Below are positions 1-8,800 of a stretch of DNA of 64,000 nucleotides, in pieces. Under the pieces are notes generated by a model that was given only the letters and a program-made list of their open reading frames with translations, had not been told where the DNA came from and searched no databases. The stretch comes from Gammaproteobacteria bacterium (lineage in GTDB: Bacteria; Pseudomonadota; Gammaproteobacteria; Thiohalobacterales; Thiohalobacteraceae): contig JAHJQQ010000052.1 of NCBI GenBank assembly GCA_018819175.1, positions 62,001 to 126,000 on the forward strand, read 5' to 3'. Numbering within the stretch: the stretch's first letter is position 1; the number at the start of each line of letters is the position of its first letter. A program made the translations under genes and the position numbers.

Positions 1-1707
1 GCGTGTCGTGCTGGCATCCACCAGACGCGATCCGCCGGAGTGTTCGGCAGCATCACCCAGTAACGGCCAGAACTCAATGGCGCGGTCGACATCAAGACGG
101 CAGCCAGCAAACTCAGCATGTCCGATATGACGCCAGGAATCGTTATACAGGCGCTGCGTGATCGGTTCTTCCAAACCAAACCCGGCGTTTTCCAGATCAC
201 TGAAGACCGATTGCAGATCCTGGCGCAGGTAAAATGGCAGCGCGAAACGATCATGCAAGCGGCTGCCCCATTCGATCAGTGGGTGATTCTGTTCTTGCTT
301 ACTCAGCATCGCTGCCAGCGCACGGAGCATAGCGGCAATGGCCGCAGCGGTTTCCGCATCGCTCGCCATGCGAAAGGCACGGAATTCAACCAGCCCGAGG
401 CAACCTCGACCGGGCAGGTTGGGATTCCAGAGTTTTTCGATATTCACTTCGCTGCGGTGCGCATTGCCCGAAGTGTCAACCAGAAATGGACTCAGGCTGC
501 GCCATATGAATTCGGGTTCCGGTTCAGCTGTCGCGGCAAGCTGTTGCAACGCCACGTGCATTTCACTGAACGATTCCAATACATTCTCATCGGCACGCGG
601 TGACTGACTGGAACTGCCGATATACGGCGGCGCGAACCAATAAGACAGTGCCGGATGGCGATTAAGATAGATGACTAATCGGGCCAGTAACTGGGGTGCA
701 ATAAAAAACGGACTGCGCTCGGGGCTGGGTCCACCGAGTGTGAACTGCCCACCCCCACCGCTTTCCGAAATTTCACCGTTGTACTGCAAACGATAGGGTG
801 CCAGCCTTGCAGATTCCGCTGCAACATACAGACGACGGCTCATCTCCAGAAATTCACCGACACTGTTTACAGGTGCGGCATTGATTTCCAGCACGGCAGG
901 ATCGGGCGTCAATGTAGTCCAGGCGACAGTTTCATCAACCGGTGGTGGAAACCCACGCCATACCAGCGTCGTGATTCCGACTGCATGCGCAGCCGCTCCC
1001 ACGCAATCTAAAAAGCCCGTGAATAGCGCCACCTCCGCGAATTGCGGCAATTCCATACAGGGTTGTAAGCTATTCACCGGTCCCGTGGGCGCACAACCGA
1101 GCGTAACAAGATAACGCCCCTCCCCCGCAAGATCATCCACGGCGCCGCTTGGCGGGACAGCTTGTGTATGGAGGGAAGCACGACCAAGACGAGGATCCTT
1201 CTCCGGATCAGCGTTGAGTTCCTGCCCAGCTCCATCGATGCGGAACAGCACACGCAGACCCATCTCTCCGTCGGTTTGAAAGCCTGCTGCATTCCATCCC
1301 CTGCGACACAATGCAACGATCAAAGATCGCCAGAACGCATTCAAGAGAGGCTCATCGCAAGAGCATGAATTACCCAGTGGGTCGGTCGGCAGCCCATCGG
1401 CCAGCGGACGAGAATCGCGACGTCGATACAGTCCCAGACTCCAGCGTGGGCTCTCTTCACCAGGATATTGGCGCCCCAGCGTGCGCAGCATGAACGAACC
1501 GGGACAATGGCTATGGAGGTGCTCAATAATGCGACAGGCAATGGTCTGCTTGGTATCGCCCAGTGCATCGGTGAGCCATTCGAGCGACTGCGAGCGGCGG
1601 TTAGTGAATGTTGGTTCGGCGCCAATCCAGATATCGAGTCCGCAGCCATTCACTGCCTCATCGTGGGCATAGATTGCTGCCTCAAAACTGCCGTTGTCGG
1701 ATTTCAC
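1..1707 (-). CDS. DUF2126 family protein, 3' end outside window
   Basis: The minus frame is open from the left edge to a stop near 1829. Near its start it reads HDEAVNGCGLDIWIGAEPTF, the hallmark of the DUF2126 region that usually follows an N-terminal transglutaminase domain in one ~1100-residue protein. Further on, GGGGQFTLGGPSPERSPFF and a RLVIYLNRHPALSYWF-like stretch match the C-terminal part of the same family. There is no room for the transglutaminase domain in front, so this is a stand-alone DUF2126 protein. The biochemical role of the family is unknown; it goes with transglutaminase-like and ATP-grasp/alpha-E proteins. No ATG exists in frame upstream. GTG at 1707 is the most plausible start, with GTG 1749 and TTG 1767 as alternatives. 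It is divergent from the transglutaminase gene at 1841. The family call is firm; the start is not. Confidence 0.8.
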   Translation of the reverse strand, partial: MKSDNGSFEAAIYAHDEAVNGCGLDIWIGAEPTFTNRRSQSLEWLTDALGDTKQTIACRIIEHLHSHCPGSFMLRTLGRQYPGEESPRWSLGLYRRRDSRPLADGLPTDPLGNSCSCDEPLLNAFWRSLIVALCRRGWNAAGFQTDGEMGLRVLFRIDGAGQELNADPEKDPRLGRASLHTQAVPPSGAVDDLAGEGRYLVTLGCAPTGPVNSLQPCMELPQFAEVALFTGFLDCVGAAAHAVGITTLVWRGFPPPVDETVAWTTLTPDPAVLEINAAPVNSVGEFLEMSRRLYVAAESARLAPYRLQYNGEISESGGGGQFTLGGPSPERSPFFIAPQLLARLVIYLNRHPALSYWFAPPYIGSSSQSPRADENVLESFSEMHVALQQLAATAEPEPEFIWRSLSPFLVDTSGNAHRSEVNIEKLWNPNLPGRGCLGLVEFRAFRMASDAETAAAIAAMLRALAAMLSKQEQNHPLIEWGSRLHDRFALPFYLRQDLQSVFSDLENAGFGLEEPITQRLYNDSWRHIGHAEFAGCRLDVDRAIEFWPLLGDAAEHSGGSRLVDASTTR

Positions 1708-1840
1708 CGAGGAGAGTTTATCAGCTCTGCTACGCAGGTAACATGTCACACATGCAGAACAATCCAACGCTCCGTACCGCACCCGCACTGTTTGAGGGCA
1801 TGAGATACCTTTTATCACCCTGGTGGGCTAGACTCTCCCG

Positions 1841-2701
1841 ATGCGCCGCATACAAATCCAACACCTGACACGCTACCATTACGCGGAAACAGTCACGCTG
1901 TTACCGCATACTCTTCTGCTGAGACCACGCGAGGGGCACGATATACGCGTGCTGTCCTCAAAGTTGGACATAAGCCCTGCGTATAAAATCCGCTGGAGCC
2001 GCGATGTCTATGGTAATTCCATTGCCATCGTTGATTTCCAGCAGCGCGCTGATGAGCTCGTCATTAACAGCGAAGTGGTCGTGGAACATTACGAAGAACA
2101 GCCACTGCTGTTTGTCCTCGATGAACTCGCACAGAACTTTCCTGTCCAATACGATCCTGCTGAACTTATCGATCTCGCACCCTATCAGAGCCCGATCTTT
2201 CCTAATGACCACGCAATGATGAAAAACTGGGTCGCGAGCCTATTCCAAGCAGGGTGGCAGGGCGATACCGTCACGCTGCTGAACTCGATAAACTGCAAAA
2301 TCGCCAATGAACTTCAATATCGCATGCGCGAGGAGCCTGGCGTCCAGTCGCCTGCGCAAACACTCTCCATGTGTACAGGTTCCTGCCGCGACTTCGCCAC
2401 CCTGTTCATCGAGATTTGTCGTAGTTTTGGTCTTGCCAGTCGCTTCATAAGCGGTTACGTGCTGAACGAATCCGTGCCCGATGGACACACCGCAACGCAT
2501 GCCTGGTCGGAAGTCTATCTACCGGGCGCTGGTTGGCGCGGCTTCGATTCCACCAGCGGACTGGTCGTCAGTGGTGACCACATCGCGGCGGCGGTGCATC
2601 GTCACCCGCAAGCCATCCCTCCGGTTGCCGGCTCCTATGTTGGCGCGGCAAACACTCAGCCGCAACTCACGGTTGAGGTCCGCGTCATCCGTATCCCGTA
2701 A
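1841..2701 (+). CDS. Transglutaminase-like protein 1
   Basis: This 286-residue protein has the bacterial transglutaminase-like N-terminal beta domain (about 1-80) followed by a papain-fold transglutaminase core (about 145-240). The catalytic triad is visible: Cys182 in TGSCRDFATL, His220 in THAWSEVYLP and Asp236 in GFDSTSG. There is no signal peptide, so it should act in the cytoplasm. Family members may cleave or crosslink amide bonds, but substrates are not known. It is divergent from a DUF2126 gene, the usual partner, with 133 bp between them. It is the first of three paralogues; the C-terminal layout (LPGAGWRGFD) is closest to the one at 4288. Confidence 0.9.
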   Translation: MRRIQIQHLTRYHYAETVTLLPHTLLLRPREGHDIRVLSSKLDISPAYKIRWSRDVYGNSIAIVDFQQRADELVINSEVVVEHYEEQPLLFVLDELAQNFPVQYDPAELIDLAPYQSPIFPNDHAMMKNWVASLFQAGWQGDTVTLLNSINCKIANELQYRMREEPGVQSPAQTLSMCTGSCRDFATLFIEICRSFGLASRFISGYVLNESVPDGHTATHAWSEVYLPGAGWRGFDSTSGLVVSGDHIAAAVHRHPQAIPPVAGSYVGAANTQPQLTVEVRVIRIP

Positions 2702-2831
2702 TAAAGTTGGTAACTCCAGCGTTTTGCGTCGTTACGCGGCTTGTCGAACTGACCAATTAGAAGCGTCGGAAGTTCAAACCTCTTGGTAAGCTGATAAACA
2801 ATAAAACCCGCGCAAGGCGGCTTCATAGTTT

Positions 2832-2862
2832 ATTTGGCGCGCTCGGAGAGATTCGAACTCCC
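2832..2862 (-). repeat. att-like copy of the tRNA-Arg 3' end
   Basis: These 31 bases match 11949-11979, the 3' end and T-arm of tRNA-Arg(ACG) plus the adjacent AAT, with one mismatch and in the same orientation. The match stops within the T-stem, where a CCCTCTCCC palindrome takes over. A direct repeat of a tRNA 3' end with an integrase fragment next to the intact tRNA is the usual footprint of site-specific island integration. Confidence 0.7.
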
Positions 2863-2910
2863 CTCTCCCTAACCCTCTCCCCGCAAGCGGGGAGAGGGTT
2901 AGGGAGAGGG
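2860..2910. repeat. GC-rich palindromic repeat, CCCTCTCCC family
   Basis: This is a near-perfect inverted repeat. CCCTCTCCCTAACCCTCTCC is followed by a short CGCAAG loop and its complement. Relatives occur at 5248-5366, 17310-17405, 17614-17710 and 42195-42292, all between genes. It can form a strong hairpin in RNA and is a dispersed REP-like element with no assigned role here. Confidence 0.8.
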
Positions 2911-2937
2911 TGGCGAACTCAAGTCGAGCATATCTAT

Positions 2938-3076
2938 GGAACCTCTGATTAATTTGATCAAGCGAGCAGATGCAAGGCGGACGGGTGAAAAAACGGAGTT
3001 TACGCGGCGTAAATGAGTATTTTGAGCCCGGCCGCAACGCGGCAGCTGCCGCTTCAGCGAATTAATCAGAGGTTCC
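2938..3076. mobile_element. 139-bp MITE, probably IS5-related
   Basis: The element starts GGAACCTCTGATTAATT and ends with the exact complement, and is flanked on both sides by CTAT. The inverted copy of the flanking repeat at 5192-5367 has the uninterrupted site with one CTAT, so insertion with a 4-bp duplication can be read directly. No transposase fits inside. Terminal GG, a 4-bp TA-centred target and the end sequence resemble the IS5 family, from which it would have to be mobilised in trans. A 25-bp piece of the right end recurs at 4223, and a shorter end at 9676. Confidence 0.8.
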
Positions 3077-3400
3077 CTATGTCATGCCATCATGTAATGC
3101 TCAATAGTTGCCTGGCCAGACCCCTTCTCATCTTCACGCGACCTCGCTCGCGGTCAATCGCTGTGCGTCTACGTTTACTGCCACACATACCCTTAGCTTC
3201 TGATCCAATGTCGCTGAACTGATCATCTAGTGGATGTCTGCAACCGGCGATAATCAGGCATCGCTGTTAAGACATTGATACGCGCAAAGGGCATTCAGCG
3301 ATTCCGGTCTGATGCGGGCACGCGCGGATGAATTTACAGGTGGATTATCACAAAATGGGTAGGTTACGCTTAATGCTGCACCCAACAGGAGATTTAGGCC

Positions 3401-4189
3401 ATGTGGCTACGTACAAGCTGCGATCTTACATTTGACATTACAGCTCCCACGCCTTTTGTACTGATGTTGCGGCCCCGCAGTGGTGCTCAACAATGGATTG
3501 CACGCGAGGAATACAGGCTGGAGCCAAGCGTACCCGTGTTCGAATTTACGGATGGCTATGGCAACCTCTGTCAACGCCTTATCGCCCCTACCGGCGCCTT
3601 CGGAGTGTTCACCAGTGCCGACGTCATGACTTCGGATTATGTTGACCAAGCATTCGGTGCGCCATTTGTCGAAATCCAGAATCTGCCAGATGCCGTGCTC
3701 AGCTACCTGTTACCCAGTCGGTACTGTGAGTCGGACCGCTTTCATCAAATGGCGACCGAAATCACGTCCGGCCAAAAGCCAGGCTACGATCAGGTCGCGG
3801 CACTGGTAACCTGGCTGCGCAGTGCCATCAGGTTTCGCCCGGGCAGCAGTGATACTCCCGTGTCAGCAGCGGAAGTCAATTCCCGACAGGTAGGTGTCTG
3901 CCGGGATTTGGCGCACCTGGGAATCGCGTTGTGTCGAAGCCTCAGCATTCCCGCGCGCATGGTAGTTGGCTACTTCTACAGATTGGATCCAATGGACCTA
4001 CACGCCTGGTTCGAGGCCTACGTGGGTGGTCGCTGGTATACCTTTGACGCGACGCAGCCCGAGCTACAATGCGGGTATGTGGCCGTCGGCTATGGCCGCG
4101 ATGCTGCGGATGTCGCTGTCTATAATCAGTTCGGACCGGCGATCTATCCGACAGTACAGAGCGTGGATGTGGAATACATCCGGGGCTAG
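3401..4189 (+). CDS. Transglutaminase-like protein 2
   Basis: This 262-residue protein has an N-terminal beta-rich domain and a transglutaminase core. The triad is Cys167 in GVCRDLAHLG, His201 in LHAWFEAYVGG and Asp216 in TFDATQP. It belongs to a different subgroup from its two neighbours: the Cys motif lacks the preceding SC/AC form and the C-terminus GYVAVGYGRDAADVA differs from the LPG-GWRGFD type. No signal peptide is seen. It is followed 98 bp later by a third paralogue on the same strand. The pair 3401-5133 is bracketed by inverted repeats at 2855-3109 and 5192-5367. The substrate is unknown. Confidence 0.88.
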   Translation: MWLRTSCDLTFDITAPTPFVLMLRPRSGAQQWIAREEYRLEPSVPVFEFTDGYGNLCQRLIAPTGAFGVFTSADVMTSDYVDQAFGAPFVEIQNLPDAVLSYLLPSRYCESDRFHQMATEITSGQKPGYDQVAALVTWLRSAIRFRPGSSDTPVSAAEVNSRQVGVCRDLAHLGIALCRSLSIPARMVVGYFYRLDPMDLHAWFEAYVGGRWYTFDATQPELQCGYVAVGYGRDAADVAVYNQFGPAIYPTVQSVDVEYIRG

Positions 4190-4222
4190 CCAATGCCACA
4201 GGGTGATCAGCGGCAATATAAA

Positions 4223-4247
4223 GGAACCTCTGATTAATTCGCTGAAG
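4223..4247 (+). repeat. Solo MITE end
   Basis: Twenty-five bases starting GGAACCTCTGATTAATTCGC match the right terminus of the 2938-3076 MITE in inverted orientation. No partner end is found nearby, so this is a remnant. It sits 41 bp before the next transglutaminase gene and so lies in that gene's leader. Confidence 0.65.
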
Positions 4248-4287
4248 AAAAAAGCAAGGACAAATTACTGCTGAGGCCCTTAACTAT

Positions 4288-5133
4288 ATGCACTTCACGA
4301 TCCGACACCACACTCACTATCACTATTCGCATCCAGTCCGATTCAGCCCGCAGCGGCTTCGTTTCCACCCTCGCGATGATGGGGCGCAGCGAGTCATTGC
4401 CCATCAGCTCAACATCACTCCGACGCCGCGCGGGCGCAACGAACAACTCGATCTGGAAGGAAACCGGGTGACTCAGATCTGGTTCGATAAGGAAACGGAC
4501 TACTTCGATATTGAGGCGACCATGCAGGTCGAAACCTTGCGACGCAATGCCTTCGATTTCATCTTAGCGCCGGAAGCGGCGGCTTTGCCGATCAATCATG
4601 AGCATGACGTCATCTGTGCAAGGGCGTATCTCGAGCGCATCAATGCCGATGATGCAGTTACCGCTTTTGCCGCCGAACTCAGTCTGGCAGCCAATCGCGA
4701 TACGTTACGCTTTCTCGATGACCTGAACCGCCAGCTATTCGCCAATTTCTTCCATATACATCGTGATACGGGCATACCACAAAGCCCCGCATTTACCTTG
4801 CAGTGCCGCCATGGGGCATGCCGGGACCTGACCGTATTGTTCGTTGACTGCTGCCGGGCTGAAGGAATTGCCGCACGCTTTGCCAGTGGCTACCAGAAGG
4901 GCAACCTCCAGAGCAAGCGACGTCATCTGCACGCCTGGCCGGAAGTGTATCTACCCGGCGGCGGCTGGCGCGGATTCGATCCCACCCATGGGGTGGCGAT
5001 AGCAGACACTCATGTGACCGTCGCAGCGGCGGCGCATTCGCGCGACACGATGCCGGTAAGCGGGATTTTCAGCGGAGATGGAGCGAGCAGCACGCTCGAT
5101 TACACAGTGGAAATTCAGGTGTCAGAAGATTAA
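4288..5133 (+). CDS. Transglutaminase-like protein 3
   Basis: This 281-residue protein starts MHFTIRHHTHYHYSHPVRFS, a typical beginning of the bacterial transglutaminase-like N-terminal domain. Its core carries Cys178 in HGACRDLTVL, His215 in LHAWPEVYLP and Asp231 in GFDPTHG. It is similar in plan to the protein at 1841 (LPGGGWRGFD) and probably a paralogue from within the cluster. It may be cotranscribed with the gene at 3401, although a solo MITE end lies between them. It is predicted cytoplasmic with unknown substrate. Confidence 0.9.
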   Translation: MHFTIRHHTHYHYSHPVRFSPQRLRFHPRDDGAQRVIAHQLNITPTPRGRNEQLDLEGNRVTQIWFDKETDYFDIEATMQVETLRRNAFDFILAPEAAALPINHEHDVICARAYLERINADDAVTAFAAELSLAANRDTLRFLDDLNRQLFANFFHIHRDTGIPQSPAFTLQCRHGACRDLTVLFVDCCRAEGIAARFASGYQKGNLQSKRRHLHAWPEVYLPGGGWRGFDPTHGVAIADTHVTVAAAAHSRDTMPVSGIFSGDGASSTLDYTVEIQVSED

Positions 5134-5191
5134 AACGCTGCCCATGAGTTCAGTGGAAGGTAACTAACTCTCCACCTTATTTAAGATCAAT

Positions 5192-5367
5192 TATTGAGCA
5201 TCACATGATGGCATGACATAGATAGGCTCGACTTGAGGACTTCGCCACCCTCACCCCAACTCTCTCCCGCCCCGGCGGGAGAGGGGCTTGTAGTGGTCAA
5301 GTATTTCCGTACCCACGGGTTATCCCCTCTCCCCGCTTGCGGGGAGAGGGTTAGGGAGAGGGGAGTT
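5192..5367 (-). repeat. Inverted copy of the 2855-3109 repeat, with empty MITE site
   Basis: Read on the minus strand this gives the CCCTCTCCC palindrome, then TCAAGTCGAGC, TATCTATGTCATGCC and ATGCTCAATA, the same order as at 2855-3109 but without the 139-bp MITE. It also has an extra internal block with a second CCCTCTCCC-type hairpin (5248-5284). Together the two copies form inverted repeats around two transglutaminase genes. Confidence 0.75.
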
Positions 5368-5748
5368 TGTGTCATCCCAATTGGTAATGATCAATAAACT
5401 GCAACAACCATTTTCAGTATTTAACGTGTCATTACAAGGCACATTAGACGTGTATTGTCCGACCTTGGCTACAGCGGAATTCTGAAATCTGTTATCAGTG
5501 CAGATCTGCGAATAATCAACAGCGGAAGGTTGGTGTACGCAATTGATGATTACGTAGTGAAAAGCAGCTTCTGTAACTAGCTAGCCTAGCTCACAAGCAC
5601 TGCATTCTCTCTCCATCTGTCACATTAGCCCTATCACATAACATTGATTGTTTGGTTTTCATCACAGACATATACAGCACAGTCCAGGACGGGTAAACCA
5701 AAGAGCGGCTGGATTTCGTCCTGGCTGTTTAGTAGATCTGCGTAATTA

Positions 5749-5850
5749 GGCGCGCCGAGAGAGATTTCAGGGCTATATCCTTCGCGATCAGCGCTGCCTG
5801 CGTGCGCTTCGGCGTTGTCTCGCAGTGATCCGCACTGCTCGGTTCAACAC
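5749..5850 (-). repeat. Degenerate tRNA-Arg 3'-end repeat with T-arm insert
   Basis: On the plus strand GGCGCGCCGAGAGAGATT is a decayed copy of the tRNA-Arg 3' end. It is followed by about 75 bases and then GGTTCAACAC, like the other half of a T-arm. The spacer contains GCGTTGTCTCGCAGTG and CACTGCTCGG, related to the spacer of the tRNA-Ser-end repeat at 12349-12465 (TGTTGTCTCGCATCG, GCTGCTCGG). Confidence 0.55.
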
Positions 5851-5876
5851 ACTTGGCAAAGTCTATAGCGCATCCC

Positions 5877-8800
5877 TTAGCACAATGGATCGGCGCCGAT
5901 AGTCCCATTAAGCGAGCGCAGGTAGTCGGCGCCACGCACCTTTTGCAATCCGGTCCGCGCCTTTCCAAGCAGTATATTCAAGGTCGTCGTATCCATATCC
6001 TGGGCGTTATGCAGCTTCTCATGAATGTATGCGACATGATTTTCCCAAAGCGTCATATCCCGCCGCTGTTTGATGCTCAGCCTTTCCTGATACCAATCGC
6101 TGGAGAGCAGATAGTCCCGCGTGAACATCTTACGTATCTCTGGGTGATCTGAGCTCATGCCCTGATATTCACCGTAGGCCATAATGCTCAACAGCGCCTT
6201 GAGTGGCGGACAAGCGCACGCTATGGTGCCGTCATCAAAATAGCTCAATGCCGCCTGTTGTTGTGCATCAGCTATGTAATGCATGCCATCAACAAATATC
6301 TGCATATCCTGTAGTTCAGGTTTGAGCATGGCCTCATCAAACACGTTCGTTGGATTGTCGAATATTTTACCCAGATAGGCATGTACAAACCCTTTGCTGA
6401 TGCGATATCCCAGCCGGCTGGCCAATACCGTCTGCCCGTCATATGCGAAATCATCGAGCTTTTCCAGGTAACCCATCTTGATGAGATATTGAGGATCACG
6501 ATCGCCTAACGGCAAACGGCACCAGATTTCAGGGACCAGCAGACTGATATCATGATCTATGGAATGATATGGCCCGATGGTTCCCGCCACCGAGCTGAAA
6601 CCATCGAAGCCGCACAGGATAAATGACACAAGTGCATTATTGAGGTCGGATGTAGTACTCAGCGCATTAAATGGTCCCTTGGTCAGCGCTCCTTCCGAAC
6701 CCAGACCGGTTGTCGAGGGCGACTTGCCGGTCACACTGCAGATAAAATCCATGAACAATTCCGGCAGTTCCTGGTAATGGATGGGATTGTAAACGGCTAA
6801 TGCAGGTATCTGCTTCGCCGGATTCGGTGCATTGCTGCGTCGCCCCTGCAGCACGGCATTCACTGGGAAGGCTATTGGCTTGCCAACACGAACTCGCCTG
6901 CTCAGACGCATGCCGATTTCTGCAATATAGGTTTCTCGTTGATTCGCGACATCGGGCCTCAGCTGCAGATAACGCATGTTCGGTGATGGAATGCCACCGA
7001 CAAGACGTGGCTGAGCCGAGGATACGAAATAGCAGGATTTGGCGTTTGTGGCGGCAGTCTTGATGAGCGTCTGCATGGGCTCGGTGAATTCCGAAAAACT
7101 GATGATGTTGTCCAGCATTCTTTTGGCGTCACGGGTCGCCAGAGGTTCGAAATTGGACATGAAGTTATTGGCATTGGCGAGGTCCAACTCGGCCTGCTTG
7201 TCCAAGCCGCGATGGATCGCATCATCGGGACGCTGAAAAAGAAACTGCTCGCAATTTTCAATGAGCTTGACGCTAAGCCCTGCGTGCTCAGGATTCAGGT
7301 AATTCAGCACTCCGGATGGCACGGTCGTCGACACCGTAATGTCATCCGCCATCTGCACCTTCCTTGAGGCGATGAAATCCTGACGCAATTTATGCAGACG
7401 CCAGGAGCCATCATCCTGGCGTCCTATCCGCAAATAACTGGCAACCAGTTTGCGGCCTCGGTATTTCAACTCGTGACCCGGATATCCGTTGACCACATCC
7501 ACGGAGAACATGTCACGCCAGCGATCTCCCCATTCCTGACGATAAAAGCGCTTAATGATAAATACCAGTGCGCGAATATGCTGTGGGATCGATTCCAGCC
7601 AGGCGTTGAATTCCGGCGTGTATTCATGTTCAGAAGGCGTCAGCAATCGGATCACAGAACCCAGAGAGCGTTTATCGCTCAACAGCGGTCTATGGTCGGG
7701 ATTGTGTGATGGATAACGGAATCTTTGCGAATAATCCTTCTCGAATATCATCTGAATGGCATCCATGTCACGATCAAAATCGTCGACATACAGAGATCCA
7801 CTGATAATCGTGTCGGAAATCGGTTTAGCGATCTCGGATTTTCCGCCACCCGAAACCGTGCTGGGCTTGTGACATAACGTGCCTTCCGACTCGGCACCGA
7901 TCAGACGCCAGGTCGGCGCATGTGGATGGCGTTCGATATGCACTTTGTAGCCACTCGGAAAAATGTAGGTATGGTCTACAAGCAGCTTGAGCTCGTGCAC
8001 CCGATCAGCACGTCTCCATGTGATTGTCTGATCATATAGATCCAGACGCGCATTCTCAGGAATATAAATCACGTCCGGGTATTTTCTATCGATGCCAAAA
8101 CCTTCCGGCCGGTAATCCATACCATCGGCCAGAACGTTTTGCACATCCTCCATGGTATGTCCATCGGTACGAATCCGGCCGTCGATTTCAAATTGCTCGC
8201 CCAGGTTATAGCTCGCAAATGCCAGTGCGGCGCCAGAATGCTCTTCTTCGCATCCGCCATAGAGATTGGCTGAATAGCTGATTTGTGTCTTAATTTCCTT
8301 TTTGCTGTAGCCGAAATAATTATCTGCGATAATCGTAACGATCACGCCCGACTGGTCACGGCAGGTTACCTTAAAGGCCTGCCCATCATTATAGATTTCT
8401 TTCTCATCCCGCCAGCACATGCCATCACGCAACTGACGCTCGGTTGCCTGCTCGTAATGAGGCAATCCAAGTTCCCTTTTGGTCTTGCCGACCAGATGCG
8501 GCGCCAGGATCACGCAGCCACTGTGCCCGGTCCAATGATCGATATCCAATGCGGCATCGCTTTCCAGCATAAACGGATTCCCGGCATTACCAAATATCCT
8601 CTCCACGAAATCCAGATTGGCAACAAGTCCACCTGGCGCGAAGCACCGCACTTCCATACTCTTTTGATTGGCGTATCCCGGTACGCCCGGGCTCACTATC
8701 GGGCGCATCAGCAGCGATACCCAAAGCTCGGAAGGTTCTTCCTCCCTACTCGTGAACGGTAAGCGCAACAGGTGTCTGGGAGGATTCAGCGCGGCGCTCA

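Larger units (their letters stand above)
2702..3400. other. Gene-free stretch full of repeats
   Basis: No credible gene is seen in these 699 bases. In order they hold a copy of the tRNA-Arg 3' end, a GC-rich CCCTCTCCC palindrome, a 139-bp MITE and its flanking repeat to about 3109. About 290 bases of unrecognised sequence then lead to the next transglutaminase gene. The short frames here are repeat readthrough. Confidence 0.6.
5134..5876. other. Gene-free repeat region
   Basis: These 743 bases carry no recognisable gene. They contain the inverted copy of the 2.9-kb repeat (5192-5367) and a degenerate tRNA-Arg-end repeat (5749-5850). The remainder is AT-richer sequence with no features I can name. 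Confidence 0.55.

Noticed and set aside
2860..5366. Possible CRISPR array from repeated CCCTCTCCC units
   Set aside because: Units are palindromic, irregularly spaced and scattered over the window; no spacers of even length and no cas genes.
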